The notes under the pieces: model-generated
The model's input: only the letters and a program-made list of their open reading frames with translations
The model's database searches: none
What the model was told of the DNA's origin: nothing
Shown here: positions 1 to 7,555 of the stretch, in pieces
Layout: each line of letters opens with the position of its first letter
Numbering within the stretch: the stretch's first letter is position 1
Program-made: the position numbers and the translations under genes
NCBI GenBank assembly: GCA_001798855.1
Contig: MGQQ01000035.1
Span: 1-34,549, forward strand
Length of the DNA: 34,549 bases
Direction: 5' to 3'
Source of the DNA: Deltaproteobacteria bacterium RBG_16_49_23
Lineage (GTDB): Bacteria; Desulfobacterota; BSN033; UBA1163

Positions 1-914
1 GCAATATTGAAACCACCGAAGTGGATATCGGCTTCAAAATTTCGGGGAGGATTGTTCAACTCGCTGTCCAGGAGGGGGACTGGGTTGAGAAAGGAACCGT
101 GATTGCGCGGCTGGATGATGAGGATCTTCGCCAGCGGCTCGAATTGGCGCGGGCGACAATGAAGTCGTCCCAGGCGAGATTGGGAAAATTGCTTGCAGGT
201 TCGAGGCCGGAAGAGGTGAAAGAAGCAGAGGCAAGACTCCAGCAGGCGCAGTTCGATTTTGAGAATAAGAAGACTCAATATGAGCGGATGAAAACTCTTT
301 TTGACGGGCGTGTCATTCCCAGAGAGACCCTGGATAATGCCGAGACCAAATTTAAGGTCGCAAAGGCGGCGCTGGAAGGGGCGACGGAGGGCTACAAATT
401 GGTGAAAGAAGGCCCCAGAAAAGAGGATATCGAAGATGGGAAGGCTCAGGTGGAGCAGGCCCGCGCCTCGTTGAGATTGGCGGAGACCCAGCTCGGTTAT
501 ACGGTTCTTCAATCTCCAATCTCCGGAATTGTCCTCGTCAAGTCGGGCGAGATAGGTGAAGTGGTCAACCCGGGGACATCGGTCCTTACCCTGGCCGATA
601 TTGTCAATGTCTGGTTGAAAGCCTATATTCCAGAGACGGAGCTCAGCCGTGTGAGATGGGGCCAGGAAGTGATTGTGACGACGGATCTTTGGCCCCAAAA
701 AGAGCACAAAGGAAAGATATCCTTCATCTCCTCTCAGTCCGAATTCACACCCAAACAGATCCAGACGGAGAAGGAGAGGGTAACCCTCGTCTACCGCATC
801 AAAGTGGATATCCCCAATAGGGACCATGAATTGAAGCCAGGCATGCCTGCCGACGGAAAGATTTTGTTGGCATCATCATCTTTGTCTTTTGGAAAAAGTG
901 ATACTAAGAAATGA
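1..914 (+). CDS. HlyD-family membrane fusion protein, YbhG-like (5' partial)
   Basis: Periplasmic adaptor subunit of an ABC export system, anchored in the inner membrane in known relatives. The reading frame is open from the first bases of the window (codons begin at position 3 and run without a stop into the GTG at 21), so the true start, with its N-terminal membrane anchor, lies upstream. Visible parts are the first half of the lipoyl-like domain (DIGFKISGRI, then VQEGDWVEKG), a long charged helical hairpin of about 120 residues with Glu/Gln/Ala/Arg heptads, the second lipoyl half (LQSPISGIVLVKSGEIGE) and the beta-barrel region (VWLKAYIPETELSRV). Two ABC ATPases and two ABC-2 permeases follow on the same strand, the gene order of E. 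coli ybhGFSR. The family assignment is firm; the exported substrate (drug, cation or lipid) cannot be read from the sequence. Confidence 0.9.
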   Translation, partial: NIETTEVDIGFKISGRIVQLAVQEGDWVEKGTVIARLDDEDLRQRLELARATMKSSQARLGKLLAGSRPEEVKEAEARLQQAQFDFENKKTQYERMKTLFDGRVIPRETLDNAETKFKVAKAALEGATEGYKLVKEGPRKEDIEDGKAQVEQARASLRLAETQLGYTVLQSPISGIVLVKSGEIGEVVNPGTSVLTLADIVNVWLKAYIPETELSRVRWGQEVIVTTDLWPQKEHKGKISFISSQSEFTPKQIQTEKERVTLVYRIKVDIPNRDHELKPGMPADGKILLASSSLSFGKSDTKK

Positions 915-929
915 GAGCTTGTGCCTTAA

Positions 930-1245
930 AGGTCCAGGTAAGTTCAAATTCCAAAGTTCAAAGTTCAAATCAAATCCAAAGCTCAAATTCAGGTATCAAT
1001 TTAGCGGTTTGAAATAAATCTTTTAAAATCCCTCCCCACCTCCCTTTTCCAAAGGGAGGGGAAATTATTCCCCTTTTTGACAAACGGTTCGACATGCTCA
1101 CCATCCTGAGCTTGTCGAAGGAGGGGGATGAAGGGGGATTAGATGAGCTTTTTCAAAACACTAAAGTGTTACAAATTCAGAAATATTTTGTTTTACAATT
1201 TGACATTCCTTTGATATTTGGATTTTGAAATTTGGATTTCTGTAT
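930..1245. repeat. Intergenic palindromic repeat region between the fusion protein and the first ATPase
   Basis: No gene is seen in these roughly 330 bases. The outer parts are AT-rich iterated words (TTCAAA/TCCAAA at 936-985; complementary TTTGGATTTTGAAATTTGG at 1215-1236) that can pair with each other. Inside is an element at about 994-1172 that recurs at 2229-2338 and 22803-22930. It starts TATCAATTTAGCGGTTTGAAA, passes through a pyrimidine-rich then purine-rich tract (CCCTCCCCACCTCCC and GGGAGGGG), contains the sub-hairpin GGTTCGACATGCTCACC...GAGCTTGTCGAAGG, and ends in CTTTTTCAAAACACTAAAGTG, which is the inverted form of its beginning. Confidence 0.7.
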
Positions 1246-1248
1246 TCG

Positions 1249-2178
1249 ATGCTTTCCATCCAAACGACCAATCTCACAAAGAAGTTTGAATCCGTCGTTG
1301 CCGTTCACCGGCTTAATCTGGAGGTCAAAACAGGGGAGATCTTCGGTCTCGTCGGTCCGGATGCCTCCGGAAAGACGACCACCCTCCGGATGCTCTGCGG
1401 AATTCTTCCTCCGGATGAGGGGGAAGGAAAGGTGGCGGGCTGGGATATCCGGAAAGAGGCCGAGCATTTAAAGGAGAAGGTGGGATATCTTCCCCAGCGA
1501 TTCGGACTCTATGGAGATTTGACCGTCCTTGAAAATATCCATTTCTATGCGGACCTTTATCAGGTCCCGAAGAAAGAGAGAAAGGACCGGATCGTAAGAC
1601 TTCTTCAATTTGCCAACCTTGAGCCTTTCGGGAAAAGGAAGGCTCAGGATCTCTCCGGTGGAATGAAACAGAAACTGGGGTTGATTTGCGCTTTGATCCA
1701 TACTCCGGAGATTCTTTTCTTAGATGAGCCCACCACAGGAGTGGATCCCCTTTCCAGGAGGGAATTCTGGGTCATCCTTTATGACCTTTTAAAGGAGGGC
1801 GTCACCATCCTTTTTTCAACCTCTTATATGGATGAGGCCGAGCGGTGCAGTCGCATCGGTTTAATTCATCAGGGGGAACTGTTGGCTGCGGACACCCCCT
1901 CTGCAGTCAAAGCCCGGGTTGGAGGGACGATTCTGCAACTTCGAGTCGAAAATAACCAGAAGACGATGAGGGTTTTGGAGAAAACGGAATCGTTTCGGAG
2001 CATTGTCTTATCCGGAGACAAGATCCATCTCCTCGTTGATGATCCGGAAGAAGGGGAAAGACTGATTCGGGGGATTCTGAAAACAAAAGGGATAGCCGTT
2101 ATCGACCTCATGATCGTTAAACCCTCGCTTGAGGACGCCTTTGTCTCCATAGTGAGAGAGAGGATGAATAAACAATAA
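1249..2178 (+). CDS. ABC transporter ATPase, equivalent to the N-terminal half of YbhF
   Basis: Nucleotide-binding subunit that powers the adjacent ABC-2 permeases. Walker A is GPDASGKTT, with Asp where most families have Asn, as in the first half of E. coli YbhF. The Q-loop is YLPQRFGLY, the signature is the canonical LSGGMKQ, and Walker B is ILFLDEPTTGVDP. The H-loop reads STSYMDEAE, so the usual His is Ser. The C-terminal ~80 residues form the usual DrrA-type tail ending in PSLEDAFVSIV. I chose ATG 1249 over the TTG at 1225 because homology begins at MLSIQTTNLTKKF; neither has a clear Shine-Dalgarno. The next gene encodes the complementary ATPase, so the two presumably form a heterodimer. 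Confidence 0.93.
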   Translation: MLSIQTTNLTKKFESVVAVHRLNLEVKTGEIFGLVGPDASGKTTTLRMLCGILPPDEGEGKVAGWDIRKEAEHLKEKVGYLPQRFGLYGDLTVLENIHFYADLYQVPKKERKDRIVRLLQFANLEPFGKRKAQDLSGGMKQKLGLICALIHTPEILFLDEPTTGVDPLSRREFWVILYDLLKEGVTILFSTSYMDEAERCSRIGLIHQGELLAADTPSAVKARVGGTILQLRVENNQKTMRVLEKTESFRSIVLSGDKIHLLVDDPEEGERLIRGILKTKGIAVIDLMIVKPSLEDAFVSIVRERMNKQ

Positions 2179-2228
2179 TCATTGTAAAATGGAAAATATA
2201 AAATTAGCATTTCAAAATTAAAGAATTT

Positions 2229-2338
2229 GTATCAATTTAGCGCTTTGAAAAAGGCTTCATAAAATCCCTCCCCACCTCCCTTTTCCAAAGGGAGGTGAAA
2301 TACTTCCCCCTTTGAAAAAGGGGGATTGAGGGGGATTT
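2229..2338. repeat. Palindromic intergenic element, second copy
   Basis: This copy matches the element at 994-1172: it begins TATCAATTTAGCGCTTTGAAA, continues with CCCTCCCCACCTCCC and GGGAGG, and ends in GGGGGATTGAGGGGGATTTGG. It lacks the terminal CTTTTTCAAAACACTAAAGTG arm, so it appears truncated. It lies between the two ATPase genes. Confidence 0.7.
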
Positions 2339-2367
2339 GGAATTTTACAATTTGCATTGAGGTTTTT

Positions 2368-3303
2368 ATGAATTCTTATGCCGTTGAAGTGGAAAACCTC
2401 GTCAAGACCTTTGGTGATTTTGTCGCCGTCGATCATGTCCATTTTCAGGTTAAGAAGGGGGAGATCTTCGGTTTTCTCGGACCCAATGGAGCCGGGAAAT
2501 CGACAACCATCCGGATGCTCTGTGGATTGTTAATCCCCACTTCAGGAAAAGGGAAAGTGGCAGGGTTTGATATCATCGAAGAGCCCGAGAAAATCAAACA
2601 GGTGATCGGCTACATGTCTCAAAAGTTTTCCCTCTATGAGGACTTAACCGTCATGGAAAACCTTCATTTCTTCGGCGGGATCTATGGCCTTTCGGGTTCT
2701 GCCCAAAAGATGAGGGAAGAACAGGTCATGGAAATGGCCGGTCTCAAGGAACAGGGGGATCGAATTACCCGGACGCTGGCTGCGGGATGGAAGCAGCGGC
2801 TTGCGCTGGCCTGTGCCTTTCTCCATCAACCTGCCATCCTCTTCCTCGATGAGCCCACCTCGGGAGTGGATCCTATTTCACGGCGGAATTTCTGGAGCAT
2901 GATCCAGCAGATGGCCGAGGAAGGAATCACCTCTTTTGTCACAACCCACTATATGGATGAAGCGGAATATTGCGATCGGCTGGCTTTGATCTATCAGGGA
3001 AAGGTCATCACCCTCGGCACCCCGACGGAATTGAAGAGGGAGACTCTCCCCCGGGGCGTTCTGGAAGTGGAGTGCGATCCCCTGATACCGGCTCTCGATC
3101 TTCTGAAGAAAACGCCCTGGATCTCTGAGGCGGCTGTCTTTGGAGATGGCCTCCATGTGATCGGTAAAGAAGGAATGGACTTAGAACAGGAGATGAAGAC
3201 GCTATTTCAAAGGCAGGGGATTCTATTGAGCAGGCTGGAATGGATCCGGCCTTCCCTCGAAGATGTCTTTGTCTCATTGGTCGAAAGGGAGGACAAGAGG
3301 TGA
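2368..3303 (+). CDS. ABC transporter ATPase, equivalent to the C-terminal half of YbhF
   Basis: Second nucleotide-binding subunit of the exporter. Walker A is GPNGAGKST, the Q-loop YMSQKFSLYEDLTV, Walker B ILFLDEPTSGVDP, and the H-loop has a normal His (TTHYMDEAEYCDR). The signature is degenerate, LAAGWKQRLALACA instead of LSGG; E. coli YbhF has a similarly altered signature in its second half. ATG 2368 has GAGG at about 2359-2362 and is preferred to the in-frame start at 2326, which lies in repeat DNA. The stop overlaps the GTG start of the next gene, so translation is probably coupled. Length (311 aa) is normal for a single DrrA-type ATPase. Confidence 0.94.
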   Translation: MNSYAVEVENLVKTFGDFVAVDHVHFQVKKGEIFGFLGPNGAGKSTTIRMLCGLLIPTSGKGKVAGFDIIEEPEKIKQVIGYMSQKFSLYEDLTVMENLHFFGGIYGLSGSAQKMREEQVMEMAGLKEQGDRITRTLAAGWKQRLALACAFLHQPAILFLDEPTSGVDPISRRNFWSMIQQMAEEGITSFVTTHYMDEAEYCDRLALIYQGKVITLGTPTELKRETLPRGVLEVECDPLIPALDLLKKTPWISEAAVFGDGLHVIGKEGMDLEQEMKTLFQRQGILLSRLEWIRPSLEDVFVSLVEREDKR

Positions 3304-4433
3304 GCCCTTCCCGAACCTGGGCCATCGCCAGGAAAGAGTTTATCCACATCTACCGCGATCCAAGAAGCCTGGGGCTGGTGATCCTCATGCCCGCCCTCCT
3401 GATGCTGCTCTTCGGTTATGCGGTGACACTCGATGTGAAAAAAGTGAAGATGGCTGTTCTAAATTATGATGGAACCCAGGAGAGTCTTTCCTTCATCCAT
3501 CGGTTCAGCGGGTCTCCGTATTTCGACCTTCAGGCCTTTGTCCAGGATGAGAGAGAGATGAAACGGCTGATCGATGAGGGAGCCATTAAGCTGGGGCTCG
3601 TCCTGCCGCGGGACTTTTCCAGAACGATAAAAGCCGGAAAGAAGGCTCCTGTTCAAGCGGTGCTGGATGGAAGCGATTCCAATACAGCCAATATCATCCT
3701 CAGTTATGTCCAGGCCGTTGCCCGGGAATACACACAGGAAAAGACCTTTTTAAAAATAGAACGGATGGGCAGAAGGAGGCCGGAAACGCCTCTGGAAGGG
3801 CGGACAAGAATCTGGTTTAACGAAGAACTGGAATCGAAAAACTATTTTATCCCCGGGCTGGTGGCCGTCATCATTTCGATCATCGGAGTCCTTCTCACCG
3901 GCCAGGTGGTGGTGAGGGAATGGGAGAAGGGGACCATGGAGCTCCTCATCTCGACTCCTGTCCGGAAAGCAGAGTTAATCATCGGGAAATTATTCCCCTA
4001 TTTCTTTCTGGGCCTCCTGGATCTGGCGCTGGCTGTTCTGATGGGAAGGCTGGTTTTCCAGGTTCCGTTGAAGGGAAGCGTGCTGCTCCTTCTCCTCCTC
4101 TCTTGTATCTACCTGATCTCGGCCCTGGCTCTGGGTCTGACCATCTCCGCGGTTGCGAGAACACAGCTTTTAGCGAACCAGATGGCCATGATCATCGGTT
4201 TTCTTCCGACCTTCCTTCTTTCAGGGTTCACCTTTGTGATTTCGAATATGCCTTCCTGGCTTCAGATCATCACTTACGGAATTGCCCCCCGGTATTATGT
4301 GACTATCGTCAAGGAGATCTTCCTAAAAGGATCGGATTTCTCCTTTCTTTGGCGGGAGACCCTTGTTTTAATCGGAATCGGGCTGTCAGGAATTCTCGTA
4401 GCGACGAGAATTTTTAAGAAAGAGCTGAGGTAA
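3300..4433 (+). CDS. ABC-2 type permease, YbhS-like
   Basis: Membrane subunit of the exporter. It has one N-terminal membrane segment (about residues 24-44, LVILMPALLMLLFGYAV), a large extracytoplasmic domain (about 45-180), then five or six membrane segments starting at FIPGLVAVIISIIGVLLTG. The cytoplasmic coupling motif REWEKGTMELLISTP follows the second segment, as in ABC2_membrane_3 proteins. The start is GTG 3300, which overlaps the upstream TGA by four bases and has GGGAGG at 3287-3292, seven bases upstream; the in-frame upstream codons are inside the ATPase gene. Length of 377 aa matches YbhS/YbhR. Expected partner: the permease at 4541. Confidence 0.93.
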   Translation: MSPSRTWAIARKEFIHIYRDPRSLGLVILMPALLMLLFGYAVTLDVKKVKMAVLNYDGTQESLSFIHRFSGSPYFDLQAFVQDEREMKRLIDEGAIKLGLVLPRDFSRTIKAGKKAPVQAVLDGSDSNTANIILSYVQAVAREYTQEKTFLKIERMGRRRPETPLEGRTRIWFNEELESKNYFIPGLVAVIISIIGVLLTGQVVVREWEKGTMELLISTPVRKAELIIGKLFPYFFLGLLDLALAVLMGRLVFQVPLKGSVLLLLLLSCIYLISALALGLTISAVARTQLLANQMAMIIGFLPTFLLSGFTFVISNMPSWLQIITYGIAPRYYVTIVKEIFLKGSDFSFLWRETLVLIGIGLSGILVATRIFKKELR

Positions 4434-4450
4434 AAAATAAAAAGAAGGAT

Positions 4451-4530
4451 GGAATAATGGAATAATGACACAAACAAGACTAATTTTAATTTTTTGCAAT
4501 ATTCCAAAATTCCAGTATTCCAACATTCCA
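4451..4530. repeat. GGAAT/ATTCC iterated palindromic repeat, copy A
   Basis: Starts GGAATAATGGAATAATGACA and ends CCAGTATTCCAACATTCC, so its two ends can pair. The reverse complement aligns closely with 5682-5763 on the other side of the second permease gene, including the central AAACAAGAC segment. Confidence 0.75.
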
Positions 4531-4540
4531 AAAGGTTTTT

Positions 4541-5671
4541 ATGTTTAGACGGGTTCGATTTCTTTTTGTGAAAGAGCTGATTCAAGTTCTGAGGGATAAG
4601 CGGATGAGAATCACACTCATCTTCCCGCCCATTTTCCAGCTCATCGTTTTCGGATATGCAGCGAACCTTGACGTGAAAAATATCACCACGGCGATCAGGG
4701 ACCTGGATCAAAGTGTGGACTCCAGGGACCTCACTGGCCGGTTCAGAAGTTCGAAATATTTCAAAATGATTTCTTATCCTCAGACCCCCAAAGAGATTGA
4801 GGCGCTCATTAAAAAAGGGGAGATCACCCTCAGCCTCGAAATCCCGAGCGGGTTTTCGCAGAAATTAAAAAAAGGCGACACGGCGACCATCCAGATCATC
4901 GTCGACGGGACGGAATCGAATACGGCCATGATTGCCCTGGGATATGTGAGCCGGATTCTTTCCGAATATTCAACGGAAATGATGGTGAAGAGGCTTAACC
5001 GGGAAGGGATGAGGGACTTTGAAGAGGCGGGGGTGGAGCTGGAACATCGGGTCTGGTTCAACCCCAATTTTGAAAGTCGTTATTTTTATGTCCCCGGAGT
5101 CATCGCCACCATCGCCTTTCTTCTTCCCATGATTCTGACCGCTCAGGCTATTGTAAGGGAACGGGAGATCGGAACGCTCGAGCAGATCATGGTCACACCC
5201 ATCCGTCCCTGGGAGCTCATTGTGGGGAAGACGCTCCCCTTTGCCTTAATCGGTTTAATCGATGTGGTGATGATTGCCTTCATTGGAGTATTCTGGTTTG
5301 AGGTTCCCCTCCGCGGAAACCCTCTCGTGCTCCTCCTGGGAAATCTCCTCTTCCTCGTAAGTTCCGTGGGCATCGGGCTTTTTATCTCCACCATCTCATT
5401 GACCCAGCAGCAGGCGCAGATCTCGACATTCTTTTTTATGAATCCTGCATTTATTCTCTCGGGGTTTGCCTTCCCGTTGGAGAATATGCCGGAGTGGCTT
5501 CAGTATATTACCTATATCAACCCACTACGATATTTTCTGACCATCATCCGGGGAACCTTTCTTAAAGGAGTTGGGCTGGATGTTCTGTGGCCCCAGATGC
5601 TGGCCCTGGTTGTTCTGGGCGGGGTGATGATTACATTGAGTTCAATGAGGTTTAAGAAGAGGATGAAATGA
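4541..5671 (+). CDS. ABC-2 type permease, YbhR-like
   Basis: Second membrane subunit of the exporter and a paralogue of the 3300 gene. Both share the start pattern (VKELIQVLRDKRMRITLIFPP here), the FGYAANLDVKNI sequence after the first membrane segment, and the VDGTESNTAMIALGYV segment of the periplasmic domain. The coupling motif is REREIGTLEQIMVTP. The C-terminal segments include FILSGFAFPLENMPEWLQYITYINPLRYF, characteristic of ABC2_membrane_3 (quoted in part: ENMPEWLQYITYINPLRY). ATG 4541 is preceded by AAAAGG about six bases upstream. It ends the export operon; intergenic repeats lie on both sides. Confidence 0.93.
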   Translation: MFRRVRFLFVKELIQVLRDKRMRITLIFPPIFQLIVFGYAANLDVKNITTAIRDLDQSVDSRDLTGRFRSSKYFKMISYPQTPKEIEALIKKGEITLSLEIPSGFSQKLKKGDTATIQIIVDGTESNTAMIALGYVSRILSEYSTEMMVKRLNREGMRDFEEAGVELEHRVWFNPNFESRYFYVPGVIATIAFLLPMILTAQAIVREREIGTLEQIMVTPIRPWELIVGKTLPFALIGLIDVVMIAFIGVFWFEVPLRGNPLVLLLGNLLFLVSSVGIGLFISTISLTQQQAQISTFFFMNPAFILSGFAFPLENMPEWLQYITYINPLRYFLTIIRGTFLKGVGLDVLWPQMLALVVLGGVMITLSSMRFKKRMK

Positions 5672-5681
5672 GATGAGTAAC

Positions 5682-5780
5682 GGAATGTTGGAATACTGGA
5701 ATATTGGAATATTGGGCAAGAAAATTAAGATTCGTCTTGTTTGAGTCGTTATTCCATCATTCCACCATTCCATTTTTCCA
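5682..5780. repeat. GGAAT/ATTCC iterated palindromic repeat, copy B (inverted)
   Basis: Begins GGAATGTTGGAATACTGGAA and ends with ATTCCATCATTCCACCATTCC. It is the inverted counterpart of 4451-4530, so the YbhR-like gene sits between inverted copies. Its own two ends are also complementary and could fold into a long imperfect hairpin at the end of the operon transcript. No T-tract follows, so terminator function is unproven. Confidence 0.7.
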
Positions 5781-5806
5781 GAAGATCAGGCTACGGGTAA
5801 AAATTC

Positions 5807-6448
5807 ATGCAGCGACTCCTCATGAACATTTATCGAAAGCTCTATAAGGCCTATGGTCCTCGTCATTGGTGGCCTGGAGAAACGGTTTTTGAGGTAATGG
5901 TCGGGGCGATTCTCACCCAGAATACTTCATGGAAGAATGTGGGGAAGGCCATTCATAAACTGAAAGAGAAGAAAGTATTAAATCCGGAAGGGATCTATCG
6001 CCTTAAAAAATCAAAATTGGCTTCACTGATCAAATCATCCGGCACCTTTCGGATCAAAGCCGATCGGTTGAAATCTTTTGTAAACTTCTTGTTCGAGGAA
6101 TATGATGGGGACTTAGGGAAGATGAAGAGAGAAAGACCGGGAGCATTGAGGGAAAAACTTCTCCGGATTAAGGGAATCGGACCGGAAACCGCAGATAGCA
6201 TTCTCCTCTATGGTCTTAAAAAGCCCATATTCGTTGTTGATGCCTATACCAGACGGATTCTCTCAAGGCATGGGATCGTCTCAGAAAAGGCTACGTATGA
6301 AGAGATTCAGAACCTCTTTATGAACCATCTCCCGCATCAGCAAAGATTGTTTAATGAGTATCACGCCCTTTTAGTTCATTTGGGGAAGAAGGGTTGTAAA
6401 ATACGCTCTGAATGTGATAGATGTCCGTTAAAAGGCGTGAGGCGTTAG
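5807..6448 (+). CDS. Endonuclease III-like DNA glycosylase (HhH-GPD), MagIII-type
   Basis: Base-excision repair glycosylase. The helix-hairpin-helix with GPD loop is clear: IKGIGPETADSILLYGL at about 122-137, followed by VVDAYTRRIL with the catalytic Asp145. The position of the EndoIII Schiff-base lysine (GVGRK-T in E. coli Nth) is Glu127, so the protein should be a monofunctional glycosylase, as in 3-methyladenine glycosylase MagIII, rather than a bifunctional lyase. The C-terminal Fe-S motif has C197, C203 and C206, but the expected fourth Cys is missing: the protein ends PLKGVRR, and those last codons belong to an iterated intergenic repeat. Substrate is uncertain. ATG 5807 has no strong ribosome site; an in-frame ATG at 5822 is possible. 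Confidence 0.88.
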   Translation: MQRLLMNIYRKLYKAYGPRHWWPGETVFEVMVGAILTQNTSWKNVGKAIHKLKEKKVLNPEGIYRLKKSKLASLIKSSGTFRIKADRLKSFVNFLFEEYDGDLGKMKRERPGALREKLLRIKGIGPETADSILLYGLKKPIFVVDAYTRRILSRHGIVSEKATYEEIQNLFMNHLPHQQRLFNEYHALLVHLGKKGCKIRSECDRCPLKGVRR

Positions 6449-6510
6449 GCGTAAGGTGAAGATAAATCTTTGAAAAAACCTTTTACCCCTCACGACTTAC
6501 GATTTACGGG
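6434..6510. repeat. Iterated GCGTGAGG/CCTCACG palindromic repeat
   Basis: The left part is GGCGTGAGGCGTTAGGCGTA and the right part is CCCCTCACGACTTACGATTT, which are imperfectly complementary. The glycosylase stop codon (6446-6448) lies inside the left part. A similar element lies at 17615-17686. Confidence 0.65.
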
Positions 6511-6516
6511 AAAGAA

Positions 6517-7245
6517 ATGGCTTACTGGGAAAAAGAGATTCGGAGTTTGATGGGGAAGGCGATCCACCGCTACGGGATGATTCAGGATGGGGACCGCATT
6601 CTGGTCGGTGTTTCCGGCGGAAAAGACAGCTTAACTCTTCTGACACTTCTATCTGAGCGTGCCAAGCGGGTTCCGATTCACTATGAGCTGCTTGCAGTCC
6701 ATGTCGACCTCGGATTCCAATCGAGTGGAGCGGACATGCTCACAGAGTTCTTCGAAGCAAAAAAAATAGCTTATCACATTGAGCCCACCCGGATCGCAGA
6801 ATTGGCCAATGGCCCTGACAACCGTGAAAATCCCTGCTTTCTCTGTTCGTGGGAGAGAAGAAAGCGGGTCTTTTCTCTGGCACAACGGTTCGGGTGCAAC
6901 AAGATTGCCTTTGGGCATCATAAAGACGATATCATCGAGACTTTTCTGCTGAACATCTTCTACAGCGCAGAGATCAGCGCCATGCTTCCCCTTCAAACTC
7001 TGTTTAAAGGAAAGATAACCCTCATTCGGCCTCTGGCCCTTATCGAGGAGAAGAAGATTGAGCGGTTTGCGAAGGAGATGGGTCTCCCTTACTTTCCGTG
7101 TGGGTGCCCCGCTTCCGGAAAATCAAAAAGAAAAAAGGTAAAGGAATTGCTCACCGTACTAGATAAAGAGAATCGCCAAGTCAAGGGAAACATCTTTCGA
7201 TCCCTCTCGAATATAAAAATGGAATACCTCTTGTGGAAAAAGTGA
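6517..7245 (+). CDS. TtcA/TilS-superfamily PP-loop tRNA-modification protein
   Basis: Probable ATP-dependent tRNA thiolation enzyme acting in the cytoplasm. The PP-loop SGGKDS sits at about residues 34-39. CFLCSWERRKR (C-x2-C) and GHHKDDIIETFLLN follow in the TtcA arrangement, and a further CGCP motif occurs near residue 195. TtcA makes 2-thiocytidine at tRNA position 32 using these Cys residues to hold an Fe-S cluster. At 242 aa it is shorter than E. coli TtcA (311 aa) but of typical length for the anaerobe TtcA-like group. The exact modification is therefore not certain. It may be cotranscribed with the glycosylase upstream, though a repeat separates them. Confidence 0.85.
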   Translation: MAYWEKEIRSLMGKAIHRYGMIQDGDRILVGVSGGKDSLTLLTLLSERAKRVPIHYELLAVHVDLGFQSSGADMLTEFFEAKKIAYHIEPTRIAELANGPDNRENPCFLCSWERRKRVFSLAQRFGCNKIAFGHHKDDIIETFLLNIFYSAEISAMLPLQTLFKGKITLIRPLALIEEKKIERFAKEMGLPYFPCGCPASGKSKRKKVKELLTVLDKENRQVKGNIFRSLSNIKMEYLLWKK

Positions 7246-7315
7246 GAATTGGGTAATAATGAAAATATATCTACTTTTCATTGAGGGGACCTCAGCGTTG
7301 GTCAAATTTTAGTAA

Positions 7316-7476
7316 ACCCCGTTAGAAATTCCAGCGGGGCATTAAACCCCGCCCTCCGGGGTAGAGCCCCCTACGGGGCGGAACCCGGAATTATTTAGAA
7401 TGTAACCCCGCTGCAGCCGCCGGCCCAGAGGGCCTCTGGCCCGGAGGGAGCAGCGGGGCATTATTTCTAACGGGGT
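7316..7476. repeat. Large GC-rich palindromic element upstream of the TRAP operon
   Basis: This region (7246-7555) has no gene. The outer arms ACCCCGTTAGAAAT (7316-7329) and ATTTCTAACGGGGT (7463-7476) are perfectly complementary over 14 bases. Between them are further pairable blocks: CAGCGGGGCATT occurs twice (7332 and 7451) with AACCCCGCTG between, and a sub-hairpin GGCCCAGAGGGCCTCTGGCC. Folded as RNA it would be a multi-branched structure. It could be a repeat element or a leader structure; no T-tract or recognised riboswitch core was seen. Confidence 0.65.
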
Positions 7477-7555
7477 AAAACAAAAGCATTATCGATTCCC
7501 ACTCATATATCGCTTTAAGAGGGTGGGAGAAATAAATCAAAAGGAGGAGTGAAAC

